Source of the DNA: Rickettsiella endosymbiont of Dermanyssus gallinae
GTDB taxonomy: Bacteria; Pseudomonadota; Gammaproteobacteria; Diplorickettsiales; Diplorickettsiaceae
Direction: 5' to 3'
Length of the DNA stretch: 64,000 nucleotides
NCBI RefSeq assembly: GCF_019285595.1
Contig: NZ_CP079094.1
Coordinates: 1,794,001-1,858,000, forward strand
Shown: positions 17,752 to 26,144 of the stretch, piece after piece
Numbering within the stretch: position 1 is the stretch's first letter
How the letters are laid out: each line of letters begins with the position of its first letter
Translations under genes and position numbers: made by a program
Notes under the pieces: generated by a model
The model's database searches: none
What the model saw: the letters and a program-made list of their open reading frames with translations, nothing else
What the model was told of the DNA's origin: nothing

Positions 17752-18923
17752 CAACTTCTAAAGAAAAAAAACTACAGTTCGCTACACGCACTATTCATGC
17801 CGGGCAATCACCGGATCCCAGCACAGGTGCTGTGATGACACCTATCTATGCAACATCAACCTATGCGCAGAAAAGCCCTGGCGAACATCGAGGCTTTGAA
17901 TATTCCCGTTCACATAATCCAACCCGCTTTGCTTATGAACGTTGTATCGCTGATCTGGAAAGTGGGCATGCTGGATTTGCCTTTGCTTCTGGATTAGCCG
18001 CTATCAATACGGTGCTTGAACTATTAAGCCCAGGTGATCATGTTATCGGTATGGATGATTTGTATGGTGGTACTGTGCGTTTATTTAGCCAAGTAAAACA
18101 ACGCTCTGCTGGCCTGCAGTTTTCTTTTGTTGATTTAACGCAGCTAGATAGTCTAAACAGTCACATAAAACCTGAAACTAAATTACTTTGGATAGAATCG
18201 CCTACTAATCCTTTATTAAAATTGGTTGATATCACTGCTGCAGTAAAAATTGCGAAACAACACAAAATTCTCGTCGCAGTGGATAACACCTTTGCTACAC
18301 CCTGGATACAGCGTCCTTTAGAAATGGGGTCTAATTTAGTCGTACATTCAGCTACTAAATATCTGAATGGTCATTCCGATATGGTAGGCGGCATTGTAGT
18401 CGTCGGTGATAATCACGACCTGATTGCGAAAATGCGCTACCTACAAAATGCTACCGGCGCAATACAAGGGCCTTTCGATAGTTTTCTGGCATTACGTGGC
18501 TTAAAAACACTTGCCTTACGCATGGAAAGACATTGCGTAAATGCTTTAAAAATTGCACAGTACTTAGAAACACACCCAAAAATTGCCAAAGTTTATTACC
18601 CAGGACTTGCAAGCCATTCTCAACATGAATTAGCTAAAAAACAAATGGCAAATAAGTTTGGCGGCATTATTAGCTTTGTTTTAAAAGGTGATCTAAAAGA
18701 TGCTCGCCATTTTCTTTCGGGTTGTCGCTTATTTACCTTAGCAGAAAGTTTGGGTGGCGTAGAAAGCCTTGTCGATCATCCTGCAATTATGACACACGCA
18801 TCGGTACCTGCAGAAACGCGCGCACGTTTGGGCATTAGTGATGGTTTAATTCGCTTGTCTGTTGGCGTAGAAGCAGTTGAAGATCTCATCCAAGATTTAG
18901 AACAGGCCTTAAACCTTAAATAA
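17748..18923 (+). CDS. Cystathionine gamma-synthase/lyase-family PLP enzyme
   Basis: This belongs to the trans-sulfuration PLP family, which includes cystathionine gamma-synthase (MetB) and gamma-lyase. Visible landmarks are FATRTIHAGQSPDPSTGAV, YSRSHNPTR, FASGLAAINTVLEL, the Asp in AVDNTFATPW and the Schiff-base lysine in VHSATKYLNGHSDMVGG. The 391-residue length is usual. Sequence alone does not separate synthase from lyase: the 'EYSRSHNPTR' type occurs in both. It overlaps the upstream aminotransferase gene, and a sulfur-transfer pair follows, consistent with a role in cysteine or methionine supply. Confidence 0.88.
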   Translation: MTTSKEKKLQFATRTIHAGQSPDPSTGAVMTPIYATSTYAQKSPGEHRGFEYSRSHNPTRFAYERCIADLESGHAGFAFASGLAAINTVLELLSPGDHVIGMDDLYGGTVRLFSQVKQRSAGLQFSFVDLTQLDSLNSHIKPETKLLWIESPTNPLLKLVDITAAVKIAKQHKILVAVDNTFATPWIQRPLEMGSNLVVHSATKYLNGHSDMVGGIVVVGDNHDLIAKMRYLQNATGAIQGPFDSFLALRGLKTLALRMERHCVNALKIAQYLETHPKIAKVYYPGLASHSQHELAKKQMANKFGGIISFVLKGDLKDARHFLSGCRLFTLAESLGGVESLVDHPAIMTHASVPAETRARLGISDGLIRLSVGVEAVEDLIQDLEQALNLK

Positions 18924-18931
18924 TAAAACCT

Positions 18932-19975
18932 ATGATGAAAAAAGCAATCGCTCTTATTTCCGGTGGTCTGGATTCCATGCTAGCGGCCCGAGTGATACAA
19001 GAACAAGGCATTCATGTTGAAGGCATTAACTTTTACACGGGGTTTTGCGTCGAAGGTCATACACACGCTATCCGTAACGCAGATAAAAGTAAGCCTAAAC
19101 GCCATAATGCGTTATGGGCGGCGGAGCAATTAGGTATTAAATTACATATCATTGATATCATTCAAGAATATAAACAAATTGTATTAAATCCTAAACATGG
19201 TTACGGCGCACATCTTAATCCTTGTTTAGATTGCAAAATTTTCATGGTTAATAAAGCAAAGCAATGGATGGAGGAAAATCAATTTGACTTTATTATTACC
19301 GGCGAAGTCATTGGCCAGCGACCCAAATCCCAACTAAAAAAAAACATGCCTATTGTGGCGCGGGAATCGCAAGCAGATGATCGTCTATTACGACCACTTT
19401 GCGCTAAGTTTCTAGCACCCACGTTGCCAGAACGAGAAGGATGGGTAACACGCGAAAAACTGCATGGTTTTTCTGGTCGTAGTCGCACACCACAATTTGA
19501 CTTAGCTAAACAATTTAATTTTAGCGATTATGCTCAGCCGGCCGGCGGTTGCTGTTTTTTAACCAATGGTCACTACAGCAAGAAACTCAAAGATCTTTGG
19601 CAGCATCGAGGGGAAAAAGACTATGAATTTGATGATATTATCTTGCTCAAAGTAGGGCGCCATCTCCGACCTAACCCACACTTCAAACTAATCATCGGCC
19701 GTGATGAAGGTGAAAATCATTTTCTTGAAGGTTATCAGCAGCAGTTTACATCGATCAAACCGATCAGCCATCTTGGCCCATTCACGCTAATCGATGGCCA
19801 GGCAACTGCCGAGGATATTCACGTTGCGGCACAAATTGCGGCTCGATTTAGCCAAGCAGAAACGAGTGATTTAGTGACGCTAGAGGTCCACTCACAAAGC
19901 GGTAGCTTGCTAACCCTCACTGTGAGTCCCTTTACTACAGATCAGATCTGCAAAGAATGGTATATTTCAGGGTAA
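18932..19975 (+). CDS. PP-loop ATPase of tRNA-thiolation (ThiI/MnmA-like) type
   Basis: The N-terminus carries the ATP-pyrophosphatase loop SGGLDSMLAARVIQ, and cysteine motifs follow (HLNPCLDCKIFM near residue 95, AGGCCFLT near 205). PP-loop enzymes of this kind adenylate a tRNA base or small molecule before sulfur insertion. The C-terminal part (DIILLKVGRHLRPNPHFKLIIGRDEGEN) resembles the NFACT-R-type RNA-binding module found on some ThiI-like proteins. The tusA gene starts 21 bp downstream, which supports a sulfur-relay role. The exact modified base is unknown, and it is neither standard ThiI nor standard MnmA. Two adjacent ATGs are possible starts. Confidence 0.7.
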   Translation: MMKKAIALISGGLDSMLAARVIQEQGIHVEGINFYTGFCVEGHTHAIRNADKSKPKRHNALWAAEQLGIKLHIIDIIQEYKQIVLNPKHGYGAHLNPCLDCKIFMVNKAKQWMEENQFDFIITGEVIGQRPKSQLKKNMPIVARESQADDRLLRPLCAKFLAPTLPEREGWVTREKLHGFSGRSRTPQFDLAKQFNFSDYAQPAGGCCFLTNGHYSKKLKDLWQHRGEKDYEFDDIILLKVGRHLRPNPHFKLIIGRDEGENHFLEGYQQQFTSIKPISHLGPFTLIDGQATAEDIHVAAQIAARFSQAETSDLVTLEVHSQSGSLLTLTVSPFTTDQICKEWYISG

Positions 19976-19996
19976 TTATTCATAACCTGTTCAATA

Positions 19997-20227
19997 ATGA
20001 CCCATTATCAGCTCGACGCACGTCGTTTACTTTGCCCTCTCCCCGTTATTCGGGTACAAGAAAGAGTAAAACAACTGAAGGCTGGTGATATTTTAGAGGT
20101 TGTTTGCACAGACAAAGGCAGTTTATCTGATATCTCAGCGTGGTGCCGAGTCCATGGCCACCATTTAATTTCTAGCCATCATCAGCAACGAGAAATTTTT
20201 ATGACCGTAAAAGTAGGCTCTGCATAG
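19997..20227 (+). CDS. tusA: TusA-family sulfur carrier protein
   Basis: TusA accepts persulfide sulfur from a cysteine desulfurase and hands it to tRNA-thiolation or molybdopterin pathways. The 76-residue protein starts with the family signature LDARRLLCPLPVIRVQERV, in which the cysteine of the CPxP motif is the sulfur carrier, and ends with a beta-strand pair. It lies between the PP-loop enzyme and a cation transporter with small gaps, so it is likely cotranscribed with and functionally tied to the PP-loop protein. Confidence 0.9.
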   Translation: MTHYQLDARRLLCPLPVIRVQERVKQLKAGDILEVVCTDKGSLSDISAWCRVHGHHLISSHHQQREIFMTVKVGSA

Positions 20228-20230
20228 AGC

Positions 20231-21364
20231 ATGGAATCTAATCGATACCAACAAGTACGTTCCGTAAGCCTTTGGGGCGGATTAAAGAACGTCTTCCTTG
20301 CCACCTTCAAAATCATCTTTGGGATTACCGGACATTCGCATGCGCTATTAGCGGATGGCATCCATTCTCTATCGGACTTACTGATTGATGGTGTTGTTAT
20401 TATTGCCTCTAAATTTGGCAGTAAAGCCGCTGATGAAGACCATCCTTATGGACATGGGCGTATAGAAACGGCCGCCACGGTTTTTCTAGCATTAGTATTA
20501 GCGCTGGCTGGCTTTGGCATCATTATCGATGCTGGTTTTACAATTGCTGCTTCTCATGTCAACGCTACCCCCTCGCATTATGTTTTATGGATTGCTATAG
20601 CATCAATTTTTTTAAACGAAGGCTTGTATTACTGGACCAAACGAATTGCAAAACAAGTTAAATCAAAATTATTAATGACCAATGCTTGGCATCATCGCAG
20701 TGATTCCGCTTCCTCCTTAGCTGTTGCACTCGGTGTAATGGGTTCCTGGGCAGGATTTCCTAAGTTAGATGCGCTTGCTGCTGTTGTTGTGGGACTCATG
20801 ATCCTAAAAGTTGCTTGGGATTTTGGTTGGCATAGTATCCAAGAGCTTGTTGATACAGCGCCTAGTCTAGAGGAAACAAAAAAAGTTAGACAATTTATAA
20901 AAAAAATTCCTGGTGTAGCCGCTATCCATCAATTACGTACACGTTCAATTGCAGGTTCAATCTTTTGTGATGTACATGTATTAGTGGATCCACAGCTTAG
21001 CGTCTCAGAAGGCCACCACATTGGCCAAGAAGTCGAACACCTTTTAACATCAAATTTTCCTGATATTACCGATGTAACCGTCCATGTTGATACGGAAGAT
21101 GATGAATTAACAAACCCTTCGCGTCATTTACCTAATCGAGCTACGTTACAGCCTATTTTGCTTCGAGAATGGAAACATCTGATTCCTGAAACAATCATTA
21201 CTGCAGCAATTTTTCACTATCAAAGTGGCGGAATATTGATTGAACTAAAGTTGCCGCTAAGCTTTTTAGACCAACCTTCTTTATTGCAAGAACTAAAAAA
21301 AACAATACTTTCAGCCGAATTTATTACCGATATCAAACTCTTTTATTATAAACCCAGTGAATAA
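20231..21364 (+). CDS. Cation diffusion facilitator (CDF) metal transporter
   Basis: CDF proteins export divalent metals (Zn, Fe, Mn, Cd) against protons. The membrane part has six hydrophobic segments with the site residues in LLADGIHSLSDLLIDG and AWHHRSDSASSLAVALG, plus the DEDHPYGHGRIET loop. The cytoplasmic C-terminal domain holds VHVLVDPQLSVSEGHHI and DVTVHVD. At 377 residues it carries an extra C-terminal region of about 80 residues. It starts 3 bases after tusA, so coupling is likely. The metal cannot be told with certainty. Confidence 0.93.
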   Translation: MESNRYQQVRSVSLWGGLKNVFLATFKIIFGITGHSHALLADGIHSLSDLLIDGVVIIASKFGSKAADEDHPYGHGRIETAATVFLALVLALAGFGIIIDAGFTIAASHVNATPSHYVLWIAIASIFLNEGLYYWTKRIAKQVKSKLLMTNAWHHRSDSASSLAVALGVMGSWAGFPKLDALAAVVVGLMILKVAWDFGWHSIQELVDTAPSLEETKKVRQFIKKIPGVAAIHQLRTRSIAGSIFCDVHVLVDPQLSVSEGHHIGQEVEHLLTSNFPDITDVTVHVDTEDDELTNPSRHLPNRATLQPILLREWKHLIPETIITAAIFHYQSGGILIELKLPLSFLDQPSLLQELKKTILSAEFITDIKLFYYKPSE

Positions 21365-21369
21365 ATAAA

Positions 21370-22146
21370 ATGTTTACGATTGCAACCTGGAATGTTAACT
21401 CGTTACGTGTGCGGCTTAACCATGTATTAGAATGGTTAGCCGTACGACAACCCGATGTACTGGCTTTACAAGAAACTAAAGTCGAAGATCAACATTTTCC
21501 TGAAGAAGCATTACGCCAAGCGGGTTATCATGTTTTTTTCAACGGCCAAAAAACTTATAATGGTGTTGCGCTGCTTAGTCGTTCACCGCTGCATAATCTG
21601 CTTACAAGCTTACCCAACTTAGATGGTATTCAACGGCGTGTCTTAATCGCCAGTATTGGCAATTTACGTATCGTTAATGTCTATGTACCAAATGGCGCCA
21701 GTCCAGATTCTGAAAAATATACCTATAAATTAAACTGGCTTAATAAATTACAAACCCATTTACAACAAGAATTAATCCAGCACCCGCGTTTAATCGTACT
21801 CGGAGATTTTAATATTGCGCCTGAAGACAAAGATGTCCATGATCCAGAGGCTTGGAAAGGCCATGTACTGGTTAGTCCCGCCGAACGTAGTGCGTTAAAA
21901 GGCATCTTGGACCTGGGATTAAAAGATAGCTTTCGCTTACTCAATACTGAACCAGGACAATATAGCTGGTGGGATTACCGTGCTGGCGCATTTCGACGCA
22001 ATAATGGCTTACGAATTGATCATATACTAAGCAGTTCTGAGTTAGCACCTTATTGCGTAAGTTGTGAAATCGATAAGGAAATACGTGGATGGGAAAAACC
22101 ATCTGACCACGTCCCAGTCATAGCAAGTTATGAAAATATCAACTAG
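21370..22146 (+). CDS. xthA: Exodeoxyribonuclease III
   Basis: ExoIII is the main AP endonuclease and 3'-phosphatase of base excision repair. The catalytic residues sit in the expected family motifs: WNVNSLRVRL, LQETKVED, the Tyr of NVYVPNG, LGDFNIAPEDKDVHDP and the final SDHVPVIA. The 258 residues match E. coli XthA closely. It is placed 5 bp after the CDF gene and 9 bp before hspQ in the long plus-strand run. Confidence 0.95.
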   Translation: MFTIATWNVNSLRVRLNHVLEWLAVRQPDVLALQETKVEDQHFPEEALRQAGYHVFFNGQKTYNGVALLSRSPLHNLLTSLPNLDGIQRRVLIASIGNLRIVNVYVPNGASPDSEKYTYKLNWLNKLQTHLQQELIQHPRLIVLGDFNIAPEDKDVHDPEAWKGHVLVSPAERSALKGILDLGLKDSFRLLNTEPGQYSWWDYRAGAFRRNNGLRIDHILSSSELAPYCVSCEIDKEIRGWEKPSDHVPVIASYENIN

Positions 22147-22155
22147 GATTTAAGA

Positions 22156-22476
22156 ATGGCAGATACTATTAAAGCGCGTTTTGGCATTGGCGAAATTGTG
22201 CAACATAATTTGTTTGGCTATCGAGGCGTTATCGTCGACGCCGATGCTGGCTTTCAAGGTGATGAAGGCTGGTATAATAAAAATGCGCCTGGAAACCCCT
22301 CTAAAATCCAACCCTGGTATCACCTTTTAGTTCATGGCTCAGTGCATCATGCCTATGCAGCTGAAATTAACTTAATAAAAGACGATACCTCGGATCCTGT
22401 TGAACATCCTGAATTAGATTATTTTTTCGATACTTTTAAAGACGGTATGTATCACCGCCGCCGTTATAACAATTAA
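22156..22476 (+). CDS. hspQ: Heat shock protein HspQ
   Basis: HspQ (YccV) is a small heat-shock protein that modulates Lon-dependent proteolysis and binds hemimethylated DNA. The 106-residue protein has the family core FGIGEIVQHNLFGYRGVIVD, then PWYHLLVHGSVHHAYAAEIN and DYFFDTFKDGMYHRR. It lies between xthA and sixA with gaps under 10 bp. No heat-shock promoter is visible directly ahead of it, so it is probably transcribed with the operon. Confidence 0.93.
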   Translation: MADTIKARFGIGEIVQHNLFGYRGVIVDADAGFQGDEGWYNKNAPGNPSKIQPWYHLLVHGSVHHAYAAEINLIKDDTSDPVEHPELDYFFDTFKDGMYHRRRYNN

Positions 22477-22482
22477 ATAAAA

Positions 22483-22977
22483 ATGAAAACCTTGACCCTT
22501 ATTCGGCACGCAACGGCTAATAACAACCGTGTTTCACAACAAGATAATGCCAGAAATCTCAGTGAATTAGGGAGATTTCAGGCACAAGATATCGCAAGGC
22601 AATTAAAACAAAAAAACTGCTTACCTGATTATCTATTATGCAGCCCCGCCAATCGAACCCTACAAACCGCAACGCTGCTTTGCCACACCCTAGAACTTAA
22701 TCCCGACCTCATTAAAATAAGCGATGTCCTTTATTCAGGCGACGCCCATGATATTTTAAGTACCCTACGTTGTGTAGACTCACAGCAACTCTTTGTCGTA
22801 GGGCACAACCCCCATCTCAGCTGGCTAGCACATCTTCTTTGTAACAGCACAAAAATTATCAATTTACCCCCTGCAGGTGTTATAAGCTTAGAATTTGAAA
22901 TAGACCATTGGTCTGTACTAACCGAAGCACAAGGACGGCTGCTTTTCTTTATTGAGCCGCACCATGAATCCAGTTGA
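22483..22977 (+). CDS. sixA: Phosphohistidine phosphatase SixA-like
   Basis: SixA removes phosphate from histidine phosphotransfer domains and phosphocarrier proteins. The RHG-type motif of histidine phosphatases appears as LIRHATANNN (catalytic H8, R7), the second arginine in LLCSPANRTLQTA and the second histidine in LFVVGHNPHLSWLA. The 164-residue length is typical of SixA. Its 3' end overlaps the next gene by 14 bases. Confidence 0.9.
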   Translation: MKTLTLIRHATANNNRVSQQDNARNLSELGRFQAQDIARQLKQKNCLPDYLLCSPANRTLQTATLLCHTLELNPDLIKISDVLYSGDAHDILSTLRCVDSQQLFVVGHNPHLSWLAHLLCNSTKIINLPPAGVISLEFEIDHWSVLTEAQGRLLFFIEPHHESS

Positions 22978-24274
22978 AACGCTTTTTAAACAAGCGAGTT
23001 ATGCACATCAAAAACATGAGTTTGATGATGCAAAAAAATACTATCTACAGATATTAACGCTGGAACCCTCTTTCATACAGGCACATTGGCGACTGGCTAC
23101 TATTTATTGGCAGTACAATGATTTAGAAAAAGTACAGGCGCACTACCAAAAACTACTTGAGATCATTCCAAACTCACCTGCCTTACTTAATAATCTAGCC
23201 GCACTTTCTCTTCAACAAAACCAGCTAGACCGTGCTATCGATTATTTTAAGCAAGCGCTTAACCTTGAGCCCAAGCATAAAGAAAGCAGAAATAACTTAG
23301 CCGCTTGTCTATTACAAAAAAATGAATTCAAAGAATCTATTTGGCACTATTCTTTGTACCTAAATTTAGAGCCCAATGATATAGAAGCACTTTATAATCG
23401 TGCACATGCATTGATGCTAACCGGACAGCTTGAGAAAGCGATTGAAGATCTTAAAAAAATACTTAACCTGGATAAGCAACATATTGATGCCAACTGTAAT
23501 TTAGCGGCTATTTATTTAAAATTAGATGATCACGATACCGCCATTAACTATTACCAACAGGTTTTAATACTGCAAAAAAATCATCCTATAGCTTCTTATA
23601 TGCTGAGCGCTCTCACTCAGCAATTAATACCGCCAACGGCACCTTTTGAGTATATTAAAAATCTATTTGATAATTATGCATTGCAGTTTGATCAGCACTT
23701 AAAAGAAACCTTAGCGTATAAAACACCAGAATTATTATATGAACAAATCAAACCTTATTTAAAAAATAAGAAATATAATCTACTGGATCTAGGCTGCGGC
23801 ACAGGCCTTAGCGGTGTACCCTTTGCAACCATAGCTGAAAAACTAACGGGCATTGATATTTCAGCTAACATGTTAGCGCAAGCGAAAGCTAAAAATTGTT
23901 ACACGGTATTAATTGAAAATGATATTTTAGGTGGGCTTAAAGAATTAAAAGAAGCTTACGACCTGATTTTATGTGTAGACACGCTGGTTTATTTTGGAGA
24001 CTTGGACGCATTATTTGCAGAAATAGTTTTACGTTTAAAAACAGATGCATTATTCGCTTTTTCTATAGAATTAGCAGCGGAAGAAACAAGCTCTTATCAA
24101 TTACAAACCACTGGACGTTACCAACACACAAATCTTTATATAGAAAAACTGGCTAAAAAACATCACTTAGAATGCCTTAAACAATTAACAGTAGATGGTC
24201 GCTACCAAAAAAATGAATTTGTAAAAAACAGTTTATTTGTGCTAAAAAATAAACACTCACATACTCCTAATTGA
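22964..24274 (+). CDS. TPR-repeat protein with C-terminal SAM methyltransferase domain
   Basis: About six tetratricopeptide repeats cover residues 1-210 (for example PALLNNLAALSLQQNQLDRA). A class I methyltransferase domain follows with motif I NLLDLGCGTGLSG, motif II TGIDISANML and motif IV YDLILCVDTLVYFGDL. TPR-methyltransferase fusions of this kind act on unidentified substrates; the methylated target is not known. The start is set at ATG 22964, inside sixA; a TTG four codons earlier is less likely. It belongs to the sodB-engB run. Confidence 0.85.
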   Translation: MNPVETLFKQASYAHQKHEFDDAKKYYLQILTLEPSFIQAHWRLATIYWQYNDLEKVQAHYQKLLEIIPNSPALLNNLAALSLQQNQLDRAIDYFKQALNLEPKHKESRNNLAACLLQKNEFKESIWHYSLYLNLEPNDIEALYNRAHALMLTGQLEKAIEDLKKILNLDKQHIDANCNLAAIYLKLDDHDTAINYYQQVLILQKNHPIASYMLSALTQQLIPPTAPFEYIKNLFDNYALQFDQHLKETLAYKTPELLYEQIKPYLKNKKYNLLDLGCGTGLSGVPFATIAEKLTGIDISANMLAQAKAKNCYTVLIENDILGGLKELKEAYDLILCVDTLVYFGDLDALFAEIVLRLKTDALFAFSIELAAEETSSYQLQTTGRYQHTNLYIEKLAKKHHLECLKQLTVDGRYQKNEFVKNSLFVLKNKHSHTPN

Positions 24275-24283
24275 AGATAAACT

Positions 24284-24886
24284 TTGACTACTTTTACTTT
24301 TCCACCCACACGCTTCTTAACCAGCGCGGCTCAACTCAGTCAATTACCCCCCGATAAAGGCGCAGAAGTCGCCTTTATCGGTCGATCTAACTCCGGAAAA
24401 TCAACGGCCATTAATGCGATTACAGGGATAAAAGGATTAGCCAGAGCCAGTAAAACACCAGGACGTACACAATTACTTAATTTTTTTCAAATTACCGAGG
24501 AACAACGCCTGGTCGATCTGCCTGGTTATGGCTTCGCCCGCGTTCATGATCAAAGAAAAGAAGAGTGGGAAGTCGTCATCTCTGATTATCTGCAAACCAG
24601 ACATTCACTAAAAGGCTTAATTATTACGATGGACAGCCGCCATCCACTGAAAGAACGTGACGAGTCTATGCTTACGTGGGCTGCGAATTATCAAATCCCC
24701 GTCTACATCCTGCTAACAAAAGCCGATAAACTAACCCGCCAGCAGTCCTTAAAAGTTTTAAAAGAAACTCAACAGCGACTCATCACGCTAAACAATAGCA
24801 GCATTGTCCAGCTTTTCTCGGCCACAAAAGGTACTGGGCTTGAGACTGCTCAACGCACCATTCTAAATTGGCTACAGCACAAATAG
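24284..24886 (+). CDS. engB: Ribosome biogenesis GTP-binding protein EngB (YsxC/YihA)
   Basis: EngB is an essential GTPase of large-subunit assembly. G1 is GRSNSGKSTAINAI, G2 lies in TPGRTQ, G3 is DLPGYGFA and G4 is TKADKL; G5 is SATKGTG. The 200-residue length is normal. The start appears to be TTG at 24284, because the family N-terminus needs the residues TTFTFPPTRFLTSA and no ATG lies in frame upstream of the G1 motif. It ends the plus-strand run. Confidence 0.93.
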   Translation: MTTFTFPPTRFLTSAAQLSQLPPDKGAEVAFIGRSNSGKSTAINAITGIKGLARASKTPGRTQLLNFFQITEEQRLVDLPGYGFARVHDQRKEEWEVVISDYLQTRHSLKGLIITMDSRHPLKERDESMLTWAANYQIPVYILLTKADKLTRQQSLKVLKETQQRLITLNNSSIVQLFSATKGTGLETAQRTILNWLQHK

Positions 24887-24898
24887 ATAAGGACTTAC

Positions 24899-25018
24899 TT
24901 GGCTAAAAACCACATTGTCCTGCCCTGGAGAAATCGAGAACAGGGTCTAGTTTTTAATCGTAACTCGCCTGAAAAAATTAGCCTTCAGCTACTACTCTCT
25001 GTCTCTCTGCCTGCATGA
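24899..25018 (+). CDS. Short open frame after engB, 39 residues, probable remnant
   Basis: A TTG preceded by AAGGA at good spacing opens 39 codons (AKNHIVLPWRNREQGLVFNR..., ending SVSLPA). No family is recognised. The good ribosome-binding site and short length suggest the N-terminus of a gene that once followed engB and is now cut off, or a chance frame. A weak GC stem (CCCTG/CAGGG with a 13-base loop followed by TTTTT) in the same stretch could instead be the engB terminator. Confidence 0.25.
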   Translation: MAKNHIVLPWRNREQGLVFNRNSPEKISLQLLLSVSLPA

Positions 25019-25025
25019 CTTTAGA

Positions 25026-25820
25026 CTATGTATTATGAATAATAGTAAAAGAAGATAAGCCATTCCCGCCAATATTCATATTGGCGCTATCTGCTGTGAA
25101 AATTGTCTGCTTACCTTTATGATAACCATCCTCCCAAACATAAAGTTTACACTTAGAGCCCACCCTTACTGATTTAAATTTATCATTTAGAGGATGGGTA
25201 CTAGGATAATCACCACAATAACCTACTTTATAAGTATATCGATCGCCAGTGAAATTTATTCCAGTATAAAAGCTCACTTCTTCACTCTCATTGCTACTGA
25301 TATCTTCATCATAGAGCGCATAAATAAAAGCCTCTTTTGGATCGTTTGGTAAAATTTTTCCAATGACTTTAGGATATTCTGTTTTAAATGTAACAGAAAG
25401 TAACACTACCGGTGTCTGTAACTTTTCAAAATCTATATCGGGCTTATTTCCAGGAGTAATAATAGCGGCGGCGATGTGCTTATTTTCAGCAACTACTTTT
25501 ATGCTCCCCAAATAAACTTCGTTGTTTTCCTCGGATAACTTAAACTGTGACTGAGTAACCATGCTCTCACAGCATATTTTACCGTCTTGGGTTACTTTCA
25601 TTCTCCCAATAGGAATGTCTAATGGCGCTTCATCGCCTTCTATGTTCAAAATATTCAGCTGAATCATTGATAGCGCTATTTTTTTGCCATTTCTTGCTAA
25701 AAGCATCAATCTTTTTTCAAAAATTGAATTTATTTCTAGATTGTAAGTAAGCCGTATCGATCGTATTAATTCCGTTGACCTCATTAAACCTGGGGTATTT
25801 ATTGAATTAGTTATGTCCAT
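25026..25820 (-). CDS. Uncharacterised protein with C-terminal beta/gamma-crystallin-like domain
   Basis: The N-terminal 180 residues are not recognised; they are beta-rich and contain no signal peptide. Residues of about 185-262 look like a beta/gamma-crystallin domain of two Greek-key motifs: VSFYTGINFTGDRYTYKVG (aromatic start, Asn-Phe-x-Gly turn), the linking DKFKSVRVG, then KLYVWEDGYHKGKQTIF and FTI at the end. Such domains in microbes often bind calcium. The gene stands alone in an accessory region next to a decayed repeat, which fits a laterally gained or host-interaction gene, but the function is unknown. Confidence 0.6.
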   Translation of the reverse strand: MDITNSINTPGLMRSTELIRSIRLTYNLEINSIFEKRLMLLARNGKKIALSMIQLNILNIEGDEAPLDIPIGRMKVTQDGKICCESMVTQSQFKLSEENNEVYLGSIKVVAENKHIAAAIITPGNKPDIDFEKLQTPVVLLSVTFKTEYPKVIGKILPNDPKEAFIYALYDEDISSNESEEVSFYTGINFTGDRYTYKVGYCGDYPSTHPLNDKFKSVRVGSKCKLYVWEDGYHKGKQTIFTADSANMNIGGNGLSSFTIIHNT

Positions 25821-25920
25821 TGTATTTTCCTTGTAAAAACTTTTGACCTCGGCCCTAAATCAAATTATTACATATGACCCCACATAGAAAAACTGCATTA
25901 TATGGGTTTAAAAAACATTC

Positions 25921-26051
25921 AATGAGATAAGGCGCATCATTGTGAAAACAATGCAAAGTCGAAGAATCCGTAATAAGCGGACCGGACACTGGATGGAATC
26001 GCAGCCTACTTTTAGTTGCGTAATTCGGGTTAGTTTTGGACGCACATTCGA
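25921..26051 (+). repeat. Element B, old decayed copy (B5)
   Basis: The stretch ATTGTGAAAACAATGC, AAGTCGAAGAATCCG, ATCGCAGCCTACTTTTAGTT and GCGTAATTCGGG follows the order of element B (36459-36705 orientation) with many substitutions and a deletion of roughly half of the middle. It sits in the 324 bp gap ahead of the OPT transporter. It shows that the family was present well before the near-identical copies spread. Confidence 0.6.
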
Positions 26052-26144
26052 TGCCTATCAATGGCTCTGGTTATAAGTTTTTTTGACCTATGGGGCACAA
26101 TATGATAAAAAAAATGATTCTCAAAAAAATAATCGCGAGATTTT

